DNA of 64,000 nt from Auriscalpium vulgare (lineage: Eukaryota > Basidiomycota > Agaricomycetes > Russulales > Auriscalpiaceae): the NCBI GenBank assembly GCA_019915015.1, contig JAHBBC010000008.1:62001-126000 (forward strand). Reading direction: 5' to 3'. The stretch's first letter is position 1; each line of letters opens with the position of its first letter. Shown here piece by piece: positions 12,017 through 22,149 of the stretch. The position numbers were made by a program, and so were the translations under genes. A model generated the notes under the pieces. That model was not told the origin of the DNA and did no database searches. It was given only the letters and a program-made list of their open reading frames with translations.

Positions 12017-12552
12017 GACTGATTTGGGGGGTCTGTAAAATCCTGAATGTATCAGCAGATGTACCTGCATATAATATCTTGTTTGTTCTACCTTGATATG
12101 CTGGTGAGCGCGTGTCTGCTTGCAATGCGCGAGCTCGAGCTCGACGACGTTTTTGCAAGCTCAGTGCCACGTGACTGTATCGTGGGTGCGCGCCTATTGG
12201 CTGCCGCGCGCATTCAACCGTCCCAATAGAACAGCGTCGTATTGCATCAATTCCGACTCTTTCCCAGTGGTTCAAAGGATCAGAAGCACTAGAAAGGCCT
12301 GTTATTGTATTATATGTGGTAATCTTGGTGTAGAATAGGGCATATAGTTGCTCAAGACACTCATTCCGAGCGACAATATTCCTTAGACAGCCTATATGAC
12401 CATTCTATCCCTGCTAGCGGGGTCAATTGTGCACCGATTTCCTTCGTTTTTTCAGAAACATGTAGCAGTATGTTAGGGTCTAATTTACATGCAGTTCATT
12501 GGGGCCAAATGTGAGTCGCGCTGAAGGGATAAAGGATGTGTCTCGTTTGGTA

Positions 12553-12581
12553 GTGGTGTCTCGCGTGACGGTCCAACACTG
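12553..12581 (-). repeat. Right terminal inverted repeat of the pogo element
   Basis: Inverse of the left end: ...GTCTCGCGTGACGGTCCAACACTG, followed by TA. A second partial copy of 'GTGTCTCGTTTGG' lies just inside, suggesting a short subterminal repeat. Confidence 0.8.
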
Positions 12582-12791
12582 TACAGTGCAGATACCACTA
12601 GACTACAGAGCCATCGACAATATATACATCAATACATATGTTATAGACTATTCCTCTAGGCTTTTCAAAGCATCTAAGTCTGTCACCTCCCCATTCGTGC
12701 ATCCAGAAATCATGTCATGTCTGAGCTCTAGCCAAAGTACTATGCGGAGTGAAGTACATATAAGTGTTTCTATCAGAAATTGAACTGCAGA

Positions 12792-12866
12792 CCATGCCCC
12801 TGATCAATACCTGGCGGCCTGTGCAAGCATGCGAGCGAGGCCGGCCAGGTATTAATTGGGGCATGG
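12792..12866. repeat. 75-bp imperfect palindrome (hairpin)
   Basis: CCATGCCCC...AATACCTGGC on the left and its inverse GCCAGGTATTAATTGGGGCATGG on the right enclose about 20 bp. It stands at the start of the repeat-rich zone and codes for nothing visible. Confidence 0.7.
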
Positions 12867-12904
12867 TTGAGTCCATGTTTCACGGAGCAATGCACAATGT
12901 TGCT

Positions 12905-13490
12905 GAGCAAGTTCATGCACAGCGATGATGGGCACCCACATGTAGTATAGTGGTAATGTGTCAGATAGTACCAGATCCGTTGAGCGCTGAAGAGGGTACT
13001 GCAATGTGTGCGAGCGAGTGCCAGGCTCCCGAAGATAATCAGAGCGCGTCTCCGATGAGAGTAGGGAGGTGTGCAATCAGAGGTGATGGTTGGAATGCGT
13101 GATCAGTCGGAGAATCATCAACGAGGGGTTGGAGGAGAGGATGTGTGTTGCAAGCAACTGGGAACAACTGCACACTGCACTGTGTGCACAATCATCGAAA
13201 TATGGTCAGAACAACAGAGAGGAGTGCAGACAACAACACTGAACCATTGCACTCATGTGACTAGTCAGAAGAGCAAGGGCAATGGTTGGAAGACTAGGAT
13301 GAGTAGTGCGACACGAGCGAGGGTGCAATCACTGCGGGACGAGAGCAATGCAACTGTAATAGCCGGTGTCGCAAGACAGTCAGAGCAACGTAGAGCTCGC
13401 ACAACGGCTAATGGGATGACGATGGGACAAGATGAGACCCAGGAGAATAATAAGCTGACTGTGAGACAACTGTGACAGTTGTGTCACTGA
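12905..13490 (+). repeat. Dispersed repeat 'X', left part (copy A)
   Basis: Similar to 15030-15840 in the same orientation. Shared landmarks: 'GATGGGCACCCACA(T/G)GTAGTA', 'GAGCGCTGA(A/G)GAGGGTAC', 'CCCGAAGAT(A/G)ATC' and 'GTCTCCGA'. Overlapping ORFs in several frames are low-complexity and differ between copies, so I treat it as non-coding. The match ends near 13490. Confidence 0.65.
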
Positions 13491-13805
13491 CATGTTGGAT
13501 ATCCTACTTATATTGTTCTCTTCCTACTCTTGTGATACCTTTGAATACCTTTGATTGCAACCCCACAGTGTTACTGGTTCCTTAGTCTGTATTTGTATTT
13601 ACGCACCGCGGTTGCTTACTTAATATCATCCTTCTTGCCTTACACCCTCACCCAGCGTACTTCATCGAGACACTCCGAAAGTACACATGAGGGATTAGGC
13701 ATAGGACCCAGCTTCCTCGAGAGACAACGCCTGTCTCTCGTACCACTCACACATCCCGTCGTTCTGAAAGGACGACTCCCGGACAGCTACATGTTGCCTT
13801 GCCCG
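13491..13805. other. Unassigned segment between repeat X and the LTR element
   Basis: Starts 'TGTTGGATATCCTAC', which resembles an LTR start, and is pyrimidine-rich. No matching end was found. No gene is seen. Confidence 0.35.
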
Positions 13806-13810
13806 GACGA

Positions 13811-13935
13811 TGTTGGAATATCACGTGCATGTCGAGCTCAACGCCGCACCGGCATCTTCCGGGTACTGTACAGTACATACGAACCTTATTCCGTGGACAT
13901 GTAGCTAGCTCTTTTGCTACGATATCCCTTACGGA
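13811..13935 (+). repeat. 5' LTR, left half
   Basis: Matches 20592-20716 with essentially one difference (ATTCCGTGG versus ATTCTGTGG). Breaks off after 'CCTTACGGA'. Confidence 0.9.
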
Positions 13936-14099
13936 CTTGGTGGGAAATGGCCAGCGCAAGCATGGCAGTACAATTACTCTTAATCATTTGGGGGGCAGGG
14001 GGGAGAGGGGCTTGGCCATTAAATATACCCAAGCAAAATTGCTGACAGTTTAGGCTTGGGGATTGTCTCTATCATTGGGTGGTAGCTCAACGTCCTGCA

Positions 14100-14745
14100 T
14101 GCTCCGATGCACTAGGTGGTCGGAGGTGAGTGTTGCAATGTTGTGACGTTGTGATCATTCTTCCGGTAAGAATGCTCCGGAATGGTGGTCAGATTCCTGA
14201 GACAATAATCGGGACGCTAATGAAAATACAAAACAATCAGGATCAGAATGATGCAGTGCGAGTACAAGAACTGAGGTGGACAATGGTGCGACTGCAGAGG
14301 AATACAGATGTCACAGTAACTGGAGTGGCATTGTGCACACATTCTGATGACAATCTCAACAGTAAACATGTCTGATGGCATTCTGACGAGTTGTGACAGC
14401 TGTGGGAGATGTTGTGCTTGAGGTTGCGTGGTGGCCATTGGAATGATGAGAGCAGGTTGGACGACTATGTGCAGGTCGTGCCACTGGGTTGATGGTTCAA
14501 GGGTGCTGTCCAAGGTGCACTTTTGATCATGAAATGTTTTGCAAGACTGCAATGGTGAGAACTCTGGCTCCTACCTTGCAAACATTCGGAAAGACTACTT
14601 GAATGGTCTGAACGCTGCTGTTGCTGTGAAACACCTCAATTTCCGAAATTATTACGTGGCTGTCGACTTGACAAAAGGGCAAAAATTCCCCAATGATCAC
14701 CTGGCAGCATGTAACAAGGCGTATCAACCTATTGCTTAGCCCTAT
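14100..14745 (+). repeat. Dispersed repeat 'X', right part (second copy)
   Basis: Similar to 16255-16885. Shared landmarks: 'GACAATGGT..GA', 'ATGTCTGATGG(C/A)ATTC', 'GACAGCTGTGGGAGATG(T/C)TGTGCTTGAGGT' and 'TGTCGACTTGA'. Small ORFs in it are not conserved between copies. Confidence 0.65.
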
Positions 14746-14867
14746 CATGTATTATATATATGATATCCTACAAAGAGTGAGCACTTGTAACCATTAAGAT
14801 GATCTGGACACAGATGGTAGAGATGTATTGGCTATGTTTTCTCAACTCTATATATTGTGTTTGCATT

Positions 14868-15024
14868 ATTGTGATTTGCAAAAGGGATGAGAATCACTGA
14901 ACAAAAAGAGTTCAAAGGTCCTCGACCCGTTGGCTGTGGCGCCACCGGGTGCCGCGGCTCCGCTCTTGACTCTGACACTTACATATAGCCGCCGCACTCT
15001 CGCTGCTGCTTCCCACAACATGTG
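14868..15024 (+). repeat. Left inverted arm (157 bp)
   Basis: Inverse of 18411-18553 with small indels. Shared words include ATTGTGATTTGCAAAA, GAGAATCACTGAA, GAGTTCA(A/G)AGGTCCTCGACC, GCTCTTGACTC and GCTTCCCACAACATGTG. It brackets the most complete copy of repeat X. Confidence 0.8.
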
Positions 15025-15029
15025 ACGTG

Positions 15030-16885
15030 TTGATGGGCACCCACAGGTAGTAGGGTGGTAAATGTGTGTGATACCAGATACCTAGAGCGCTGAGGAGGGT
15101 ACCGTGATGATGTGTGTGTGCGAGTGGGTGTCAGGGTCCCGAAGATGATCGGATGCGTGTCTCCGACGTGGTGCGCAGGAGGTGTGTGCGGTCGGAAAGG
15201 TGGATCAGAGTGCACAAACGGTCAGAGAACTGTGCCGACGAGGGTCCGGAGGTGAGGACACGTGGTGCGAGTGACTGTGAGAAACTGGACGCGGTGCGTA
15301 CAACCGTCGACAAAGGTGTGCAGAGTGTGGCTCTAATGCGTGATGCGCGACGGCGTTGCGAGGTGATCGAAACAACAACGAGGGGTGCGGGCAACAACGC
15401 TGAACTGTTGCGATCGTGCGAACGGTCGGATGAGTAGAGGCACAGGTCGGAATGTCGGATCGAGTGGTGGGAGTAAGTGCGATCGAGGGTGCAACCGCGA
15501 CAGGACAAATGGAAGTGAGGCTGGGATCTCTCATGTCCCAAGACGGTAGGAGCAACGACTCGGATGAGTCATGCAGGCAATGACGCAGAACCGTGTGGAT
15601 GGTTAGAGGAGCGGGGGCGATGGGCGGAAGATAGGGATGAGTGGTGCAAGTACACCGATTCATGTTGCGATCGCTGCGGGACGAGCGGAACACAATTGTG
15701 ATCTCCGATGTCACAAGACACTCGGAGCGATGAAGTGCGAGGGCAACAGCGGATGCAATGATGATGGAATAAGATGAGAGGGAGGAGAACAATGAGCTGA
15801 GTGCGTGAGACGACGACGAAGACAAAGGCAAAGGCAAAGGTGACAGAGCTTGCCTCGAGCTAACTATACAATAGAGACGGAGATGCTGTGCTCCAAATGA
15901 GATCTGAACCATGGGGGGGAACCAAATCTGTATTGCAGTATGGATGCGACCGCTATTTATTTGTTTCGACTGCTGCAGTACAAGTCCGATTAAGAATGAA
16001 GTCGGAATAAAGGAAAATGGTCGGAACAAAAGCAAACGATGGTGTGCAAGTTGCACATGGTACAGACAATGGAGGAGAGTCAAGAGGCTGTATAGAACAA
16101 TGTAGAGCAAGTGATCAGCGCTTATCAGGAGGACAGTGCAAGCACATGGAATACAATCTGCGCTATCAAGGAGTGCGGGAGAGACATCCTACAGAGTCGA
16201 ACAAGACATTACGACTAGAAAAGGAGACAATGGAGGTGTGGCTGGCGAGTGGTAGAATACACTCCGATGTGTGAGGGGGCTGCAGGTAAGTGTTGCGATT
16301 TTGCGACTCGTCGAACGGTCGGAAGAATGCTCTGGTATTGCGTGTGCAATGGTCAGAGCGGTGGAGGGATAATCGGAGGGCTGGTCCGACCGCAGAACGA
16401 TCGGGATCGAATATATGTAGCGCGAACTTAAGCACTGAGCTGGACAATGGTTGGAGGACAATGGCGCAACTGTGGGGGTACTCGGAAGTCGCAGAGACGT
16501 CGGAGAGACGTGGCGCACGTGCTGAAACAACGATCCCAAGAATCAAAATGTCTGATGGAATTCCGGTGCGTTATGACAGCTGTGGGAGATGCTGTGCTTG
16601 AGGTCGTGTGGCGGCAGTTGGAACAATGAGCAAGTGGTTGGATGACTGCGTGTGCTGTGTGCAACGGTGTTGCTGGCGCGAGTGTGGTGTCCAAGGTATG
16701 ATTCCGATTGCGTGACTGCTCTGCAAGAGTCCAATCTTGCGAGCGGTCGGAAGAACTAATCGGGTGGTCGGAGCACTGCTGTGCGATGCTGCGATCTTCG
16801 GAATTGTGTGTCTGTCGACTTGATGAAAGTGTGAAAATTCTGTAATGACTGCCTCGCAGCATGGAGCAAGGTGTATCAGCGTCGT
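15030..16885 (+). repeat. Dispersed repeat 'X', most complete copy (B)
   Basis: Contains in one piece the segments found separately at 12905-13490 (left part), 14100-14745 (right part) and 20880-21085 (right end). A 301-codon frame on the minus strand (16110-15205) is biased towards Ser, His, Leu and Arg, has no recognisable domain and is not kept open in the other copies, so I do not call a gene. Confidence 0.65.
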
Positions 16886-18400
16886 CACCATTGTGCTGAC
16901 GCACCACACGACGTCGACAATGTGTGTCTTGGCTTCCACTACGCCTATGGAGGCGGTGATGACCTATCTCGGCGCACAGGCGGTCAGATGGCAAAACAAA
17001 CCACAAAACCAACTCCTGCTGGCTCGAGCGGTGCTAGTAACAGGTTGGGGGCGCGTCCCAGGACCTACAGATGACCCGGGGAGTGGCGTGAACGCTGGGG
17101 GGAAGTCGCTAGGTGACTTGGAGGGCGATAGGACGATGGACAAGGTGATCTGGGATGGAAGTCGACACTGCTGGTGCGGAACAGGACGTTGCGATGTGTA
17201 GCGAGCTTGAGAATACCTTGCTGGAGGGCTGAGACGATGGGGGAACAAAGGCGAGGACGAGGGGACAAGGGGACAAGGTGATACGAAGGTCGCGACGTAA
17301 CGCGATAATGCTGGACGAGGTGAAAACAATGTGCTCTGCGAAGTTGAAGGCTTGTAAACGTGGGCTCTGCGAAGGTGAAGGCTATAATCTTGGGCGCTGC
17401 GAAGTTGAAGGTCGAGGTCGATGTTGAACGCGATAAAACGATGTTGCAAAGGTTTGAGACGTTGACTCTGGAGGGGAGAAGTTGTCTGATATTCAGTGAC
17501 CTAGCTACCAACAGATATACACGGGAAACATGTCTCTGTGGCTACTGTGAGTCATTTGGTAAGTATGGGGATAGTGAGACATTCTAGAAGGCGTATCCAA
17601 TCAGAAACAAGCATCGCAACGTATCGGAACAGCAAGGCTGTGCTATCTCCATGTGAAACTCCGAGATATGCGGATCGCGACGTATCGGAAACCATCAAAC
17701 CGGAACATTGCTCTGAGACACTGCATCTAGACCGGACCCTGGGACCTGTGGGTGACGTGTCGAGGGGCTGCGCAACGCTAGGACGCTCTGGGAACGAGGT
17801 GGGAGGCGAGTGCAACATGTGTAGAGCTGAGGGCAACAAGGGGATGTATGCGCGAGACATTGCGACGTGCGCACAGAATGCTAATGGCTGGCTCAGAACG
17901 TCTTGGTGACTTGGGGGGCGTGTACACATGACTTGGGGACTTGTGCAATCGTCCTGCGTGGCCTGGATGGTAGAGAATCGATGGAGACGTCAAGGAGTAT
18001 AGGCCTGTGTTGCTACAAGTGTGCTAGCGTCTTGGCTGGAACTGCGAGCGCGATGTGTTGCGATAGTCGATGTTGAGGCAATAGAACATGCCAAAAATGC
18101 GAAAACAGAAGCCACCCGCGCTGGGGGCGTATCAGCGGTTCCGGGCTCAATCGAGGGCTTGGATGTCATGTATTTCTATGATGCCCAAGAGTTTTATCTG
18201 ATGCTGTATTTCGTGGCAAAAGAGTTATATTTCATTTTCACATGTATGTAATTTCTATCCACAGTAGCACCATAGAATTGCATGTATATGTGAATCAGTC
18301 ATGATAGGATATCTCGATTGAGCCCAGAACCGCCTCCACAGGCGCAGTAGAAGCTGAGATACACGTTGTCGATGTCGCGTGGCGCGTCAGCACGACAGCG
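16886..18400. other. Interior of the insertion without recognisable gene
   Basis: Includes a local repetition of 'GAAGTTGAAGG..', 'GGGCTCTGCGAAG' near 17335-17415. No coding region I can support. Confidence 0.4.
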
Positions 18401-18410
18401 ACGACGCGCC

Positions 18411-18553
18411 ACATGTTGTGGGAAGCAGCGGCGATGTGTAAGCGTTGGAGTCAAGAGCGAAGCCACGGCACCTGGTGGCGCCGGAGCCCACAGGTCGAGG
18501 ACCTCTGAACTCTTTTTTTTTCAGTGATTCTCCTCCATTTTGCAAATCACAAT
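18411..18553 (-). repeat. Right inverted arm (143 bp)
   Basis: Inverse partner of 14868-15024, ending outward in TTTTGCAAATCACAAT. The pair encloses 3.4 kb. No clean flanking duplication was identified. Confidence 0.8.
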
Positions 18554-18683
18554 CATTGTAGCTTTATATATATTGTCCCAAAGTACCAAAGAAGGGGAAA
18601 GAAATTGATGCAAAGAGCAAACTGTCTTGTAGGGCAGGAGAAGATAGAAGGTCAACAACTACTGCACATATCCTATCAAGCTA

Positions 18684-18766
18684 AATGGCCTTGTAGTGTA
18701 GTGGTGAATACTATTGGTTGATATATAAAGCCAAGGGGTTGTAGGTTCAATTCCCCCTCTGTGCGA
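18684..18766 (+). other. tRNA-like sequence (pseudo-tRNA or SINE head)
   Basis: Has an A-box-like TAGTGTAGTGG and a B-box-like GGTTCAATTCC about 46 bp downstream. A possible anticodon stem TTGG/CCAA has an over-long loop and the T stem pairs poorly, so it is not a good functional tRNA. Ends near a T-run (CGACTTTTTA). Confidence 0.45.
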
Positions 18767-18889
18767 CTTTTTATTAATATAAATATTCAGCCCGGGTATT
18801 GTAGTAGCCGGGTTTGTGCACCATGACGCGTTTAAATATGCACACAGTCGAAAGTGCCGGTTGATGCGTCATGGTGCGTGTTTGGCCTA

Positions 18890-19838
18890 CCCGTGGGAAA
18901 GTGTTACCTAAAATGGAAACTGTGCAGTATTGTTTGCTGACTCGAGAACAATTGAAATCATGTTCATATTGTTGCTGGTTAGCTTGCAAAACACAAAATA
19001 CTTGCAGACATGAGTGTCTTTGGAAGTGAGAAGGTGTTGAAAAGCATTGGGCAGGAGCTACTTAGCTAAAAATTGCTCAATTGCCGGGTAACCGGGTACT
19101 TTATCCCCGGAATTAGTAAGCAATGACTCATTGACCGGCAAAAATCCCAGTCTGCCTGATTCAACTGCGTCATTTTCCCACGCTTGTTGAGGAATTATAT
19201 TATTGGCTATTCACATGATCAACATCCTTTCAACACTTCTGGTATATATAATGCATGGTAGTTAGCAACTAGAGCCCTCCCAATTGCCAACCTCACCATT
19301 GTCACCCCGTGGGAACATGTTACCAAAAAGGGAAGTTAGAAGGCCTTCTCTTCTGACCTGAGAACAATTGGTATCATGTGTATATCAATGCTAATTAGCT
19401 TGGAAAATGCAAAATACTCGCAGACACGAGTGTCTTTTGCAGTGCAAAGGTGTGTAAATCACAGGGCAGGCAGTAGCTACTTAGCTAAGAATTACAGAAT
19501 TAGGCAGGTGGGATAACACGACTTGACTTTAGTCCAAGCTTTGGGACATATCTCCTAGAGCAATCTTTCTAATGCATGCATTTTGCCTGACTGATGAAGG
19601 AAATAAATGATTAGGAGGAATCATAATGAAGAGTACTCGTCATGAGAACCATGCTAGTGCTATAGTTGAAGTGTGAGGATCCTGCAAGGTGCGGCAGGAC
19701 CTGCTTAGCTAAGAATTACTGAAAAAGGCAGTTGGAATGACGCGACTTGACCGTGGGATCTATTTCCTAAAGCGACTTATAATGTGTTCACGTTTTGGCC
19801 TGACTTGGTTGAAGAAAGAAACGATTAAGAGTAATCGT
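18890..19838 (+). repeat. Degenerate direct repeats at the right of the insertion
   Basis: Two longer units (about 18890-19130 and 19300-19510) share 'CCGTGGGAA..TGTTACC', 'GAGAACAATTG', 'ACTTGCAGACATGAGTGTCTTT'-like text and 'TACTTAGCTAA'. Two shorter units (about 19505-19640 and 19730-19840) share 'GACTTGAC', 'TTTTG(G)CCTGACT' and 'GATTA(A/G)GAG'. No gene is seen. Confidence 0.6.
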
Positions 19839-19840
19839 AA

Positions 19841-19931
19841 TTACGCCCAGCTTCGTATACGCTACCCGGCGCTAATTCGAATATCCTTTGTTGTCCCTCA
19901 TCGTCCTTGTGCGTGGAGCCGATCCTCAACA
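19841..19931 (+). repeat. 5' LTR, right half
   Basis: Matches 20717-20807 with a few substitutions and ends GATCCTCAACA. Resumes exactly where the left half stopped. Confidence 0.9.
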
Positions 19932-20591
19932 TAATCCGTCTACCTTGGTCGTTGGGAATATCGACCGGCCTCTTGCCTTGACAGTGGACACCGGCTGTCC
20001 TGTCTCAGCCGTGCGTCGTGGGCACGTAACTGGACCTCGTGCCGCAGCGCCTTCGCGTAACCGAACCTCGCGTCGTATCCCAGGTGGGCATAACACTTGT
20101 CTCGTCATTGGGCCTTAAATCCCTTCCCCCTTCTTCGACGCTCCTTTCCGATTCCCCCCCTCACTCGATGTTCCGCCGTCCTCGCTGTCGTCGTCATCCG
20201 TTGTCCGCGCTACGGGACATGAGGCTCACGCCTCACAGAGCATTGTCTGCTCTCGAGATAGGTGGCATCCAGCCACACAGAGAGAGTCCGGCTTCGGGGC
20301 TTTAGGTGCGCAATCGCATCACCGAGTGGTTGGTTGGCTGGCAGGGAGATGAAGACATGGGCTTGGAAGTTGGTCAGGTTGGACAGGCTGGAAGTGCGTC
20401 CAGAGCCAGGGAGTGGCAGGATCAGTCCAGGAGTTGGGTCAGGCGCTAGGATCTCCTACTGTCTGGGGTTACTAGGCATGTCATCATCTTCTATCTCTTC
20501 CTTCTGCTGTTATGCTTTTCCCATCCCCCTTTGAATCCCCCTTCCCATTTTCTGTCCCTGTTTCCTGTTGGCGTTTTCGCTTGAGGGAGTG
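19932..20591 (+). other. Internal region of the small LTR element
   Basis: 660 bp without gag, protease, reverse transcriptase or integrase motifs. A purine-rich GAGGGAGTG directly precedes the 3' LTR and may be the polypurine tract. No primer-binding site was recognised after the 5' LTR. Confidence 0.6.
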
Positions 20592-20807
20592 TGTTGGAAT
20601 ATCACGTGCATGTCGAGCTCAACGCCGCACCGGCATCTTCCGGGTACTGTACAGTACATACGAACCTTATTCTGTGGACATGTAGCTAGCTCTTTTGCTA
20701 CGATATCCCTTACGGATTACGCCCAGCTTCGTATACACTACCCGGCGCTAATTCAAATATCCTTCGTTGTCCCTCATCGTCCTTGTGCGTGGAGCCGATC
20801 CTCAACA
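20592..20807 (+). repeat. 3' LTR (216 bp)
   Basis: Begins TGTTGGAATATC and ends TCCTCAACA; TG..CA ends with short inverted TGTTG/CAACA. Followed by the target duplication GACGA. Confidence 0.9.
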
Positions 20808-20879
20808 GACGACATGTCGCGTCACTGAATAGGTGACCCCAACGCCCCCAGTTGCTCACTTGGACGGCTCTACGTTCCA

Positions 20880-21085
20880 TCCAATCTCACGACATCTGTG
20901 ACAAGTGGTTGGAACTCTGGTCCAAGCTTGCGAGCATTTGGAGAGACTAATCGGATGGTCGGAACACTGCTGTGCGATGCTGCAACTCTGAAATTGTGTG
21001 AATGTTGACTTGTCAAAAGTGCGAAAATTGGTGAACGATTGCCTCGTAGCGCAGAGCGAGGAGTATCAGGGCTACCCATGATGCC
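20880..21085 (+). repeat. Dispersed repeat 'X', right end (third copy)
   Basis: Similar to 16720-16885: 'GGAACTCTGG', 'TTGCGAGCATT', 'GACTAATCGG(A/G)TGGTCGGA', 'CACTGCTGTGCGATGCTGC' and 'GACTTG'. Together with the left part at 12905-13490 it may be one old copy split by the LTR element. Confidence 0.6.
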
Positions 21086-22149
21086 ACAGATTGAACTTTA
21101 GATATGACTGAGACAGGTCAATCTTTCACTTGCATATCACTACCTTCAACACCATTCACTATTCTCAGTACATGCAGACTCTCTACTGCATTTCAAACTC
21201 ACATCAAGTAGAGGTTGTAGCCGCAGCAAATGGATACTAACTAGCTCTTAGAGAGCCATTGCTGACCATGGCGGTACGATTCCTGCAATTCCTCATGTAT
21301 ACAAGGCAAGTGCAGCCAACCATGTAGCCCACATACCCCCCTCACACACTGACCGTCTTCTGCGATAAGGTCAGCCACGGATAGTAGGTTGCCCATGAGT
21401 CCCGGAAACGACAGCTCTCTATGGGTAGGCAACTTGACTGGGCATCAGCACATCAAAGACACAGCATATTGAATGGCTGGCGGGTGCGGTTGGATCCCCA
21501 GTCATGTGAGTAGGAATGTGCAGCTGCCGCCTCTGCACACTCGGACTAGGACTGAAGACCATCGGATAGATGATGGGCAGGGGCAGAAACACTAGTACAG
21601 AGCGATATATCTCAACAGCAATGTATGTTTAAAATGAGTTACACACGAGCAATGGCAAACATGACAAAGAGAAAAATCAGACCCAGATCGCGATCCCTAC
21701 GCTCGTACTAAGCGCTTGTGAAATGAGCATGGCGCCAGTGTGCAGCACCGGGCAGGTGGCACGTGTGCGGCTGGAATGAATGACAGCACCGGGATTGTCA
21801 TGGTGGAGGCGTGGTGGCCGGGTGTATGCGTGAACGATGGTCGTACGCTGTATGTCGTCCTGCCCATCGTGCGTTGCCATCTCGTGCTTGCATCCTGAAT
21901 CTACGCCTGAATCGTACACTGCTATGTCCCTTTGCCAGTGTACGTCGTTGACACAGAGTGTGCCGTACATGCCGCTGACTATTCTCTTTCAGACCGCTGC
22001 CTGCCGTTGGTGGTTGCAGAGCTGCGCTTTCGCTCTGCGCATCCCAAGGCTGTCGTTGCGGTCAGGGGTCAGTCCCGTGCTCGCCATTGATGTGAATGTG
22101 GCTCACCTTGTATTTGTATTAGATCCCCAACCGTCTTCGTGTCAAAGCC
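21086..22149. other. Spacer without recognisable gene
   Basis: Only short ORFs without family resemblance. I see nothing I can support. Confidence 0.4.

Larger units (their letters stand above)
9479..12581 (-). mobile_element. Complete pogo/Fot1-type DNA transposon
   Basis: A 3.1 kb element with matching ends: the left end reads CAGTGTTGGACCGTC and the right end is its inverse. Each end is bordered by the dinucleotide TA (9477-9478 and 12582-12583), the target duplication expected of Tc1/mariner/pogo elements. It carries one transposase gene with a single intron and no visible lesion, so it may still be active or only recently silenced. Confidence 0.85.
13936..19840. mobile_element. 5.9-kb insertion inside the 5' LTR
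   Basis: Everything between the two LTR halves. The target was the A|T step in GGATTACG and no target duplication remains. Its right edge ends in a perfect short hairpin CGATTA-AGAG-TAATCG followed by TAA. The left edge begins CTTGGTGGG. An A|T target, no duplication and a 3' hairpin recall Helitrons, but the standard 5' TC and 3' CTRR are absent. The interior is itself composite: repeat X copies, a pair of inverted arms and a tRNA-like stretch. No intact gene is visible. Confidence 0.6.
13811..20807 (+). mobile_element. Small non-autonomous LTR element (TRIM-like), 5' LTR split by an insertion
   Basis: Flanked by a perfect 5-bp direct repeat GACGA (13806-13810 and 20808-20812). It has a 3' LTR at 20592-20807 (216 bp, TGTTGG...CAACA) and a 5' LTR present as two halves, 13811-13935 and 19841-19931. 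The halves add up exactly to the 3' LTR with no gap or overlap. Internal DNA between the LTRs is only 660 bp (19932-20591) and shows no gag or pol. Without the insertion the element would be about 1.1 kb, the size of terminal-repeat retrotransposons in miniature. Confidence 0.85.

Noticed and set aside
15205..16110. 301-codon minus-strand ORF in repeat X
   Set aside because: Biased composition, no domain, and the frame is not conserved in the other copies of the repeat.
13936..19840. Calling the 5.9 kb insertion a Helitron outright
   Set aside because: Target and hairpin fit, but 5' TC, 3' CTRR and a Rep/helicase gene are absent, so only a resemblance is reported.
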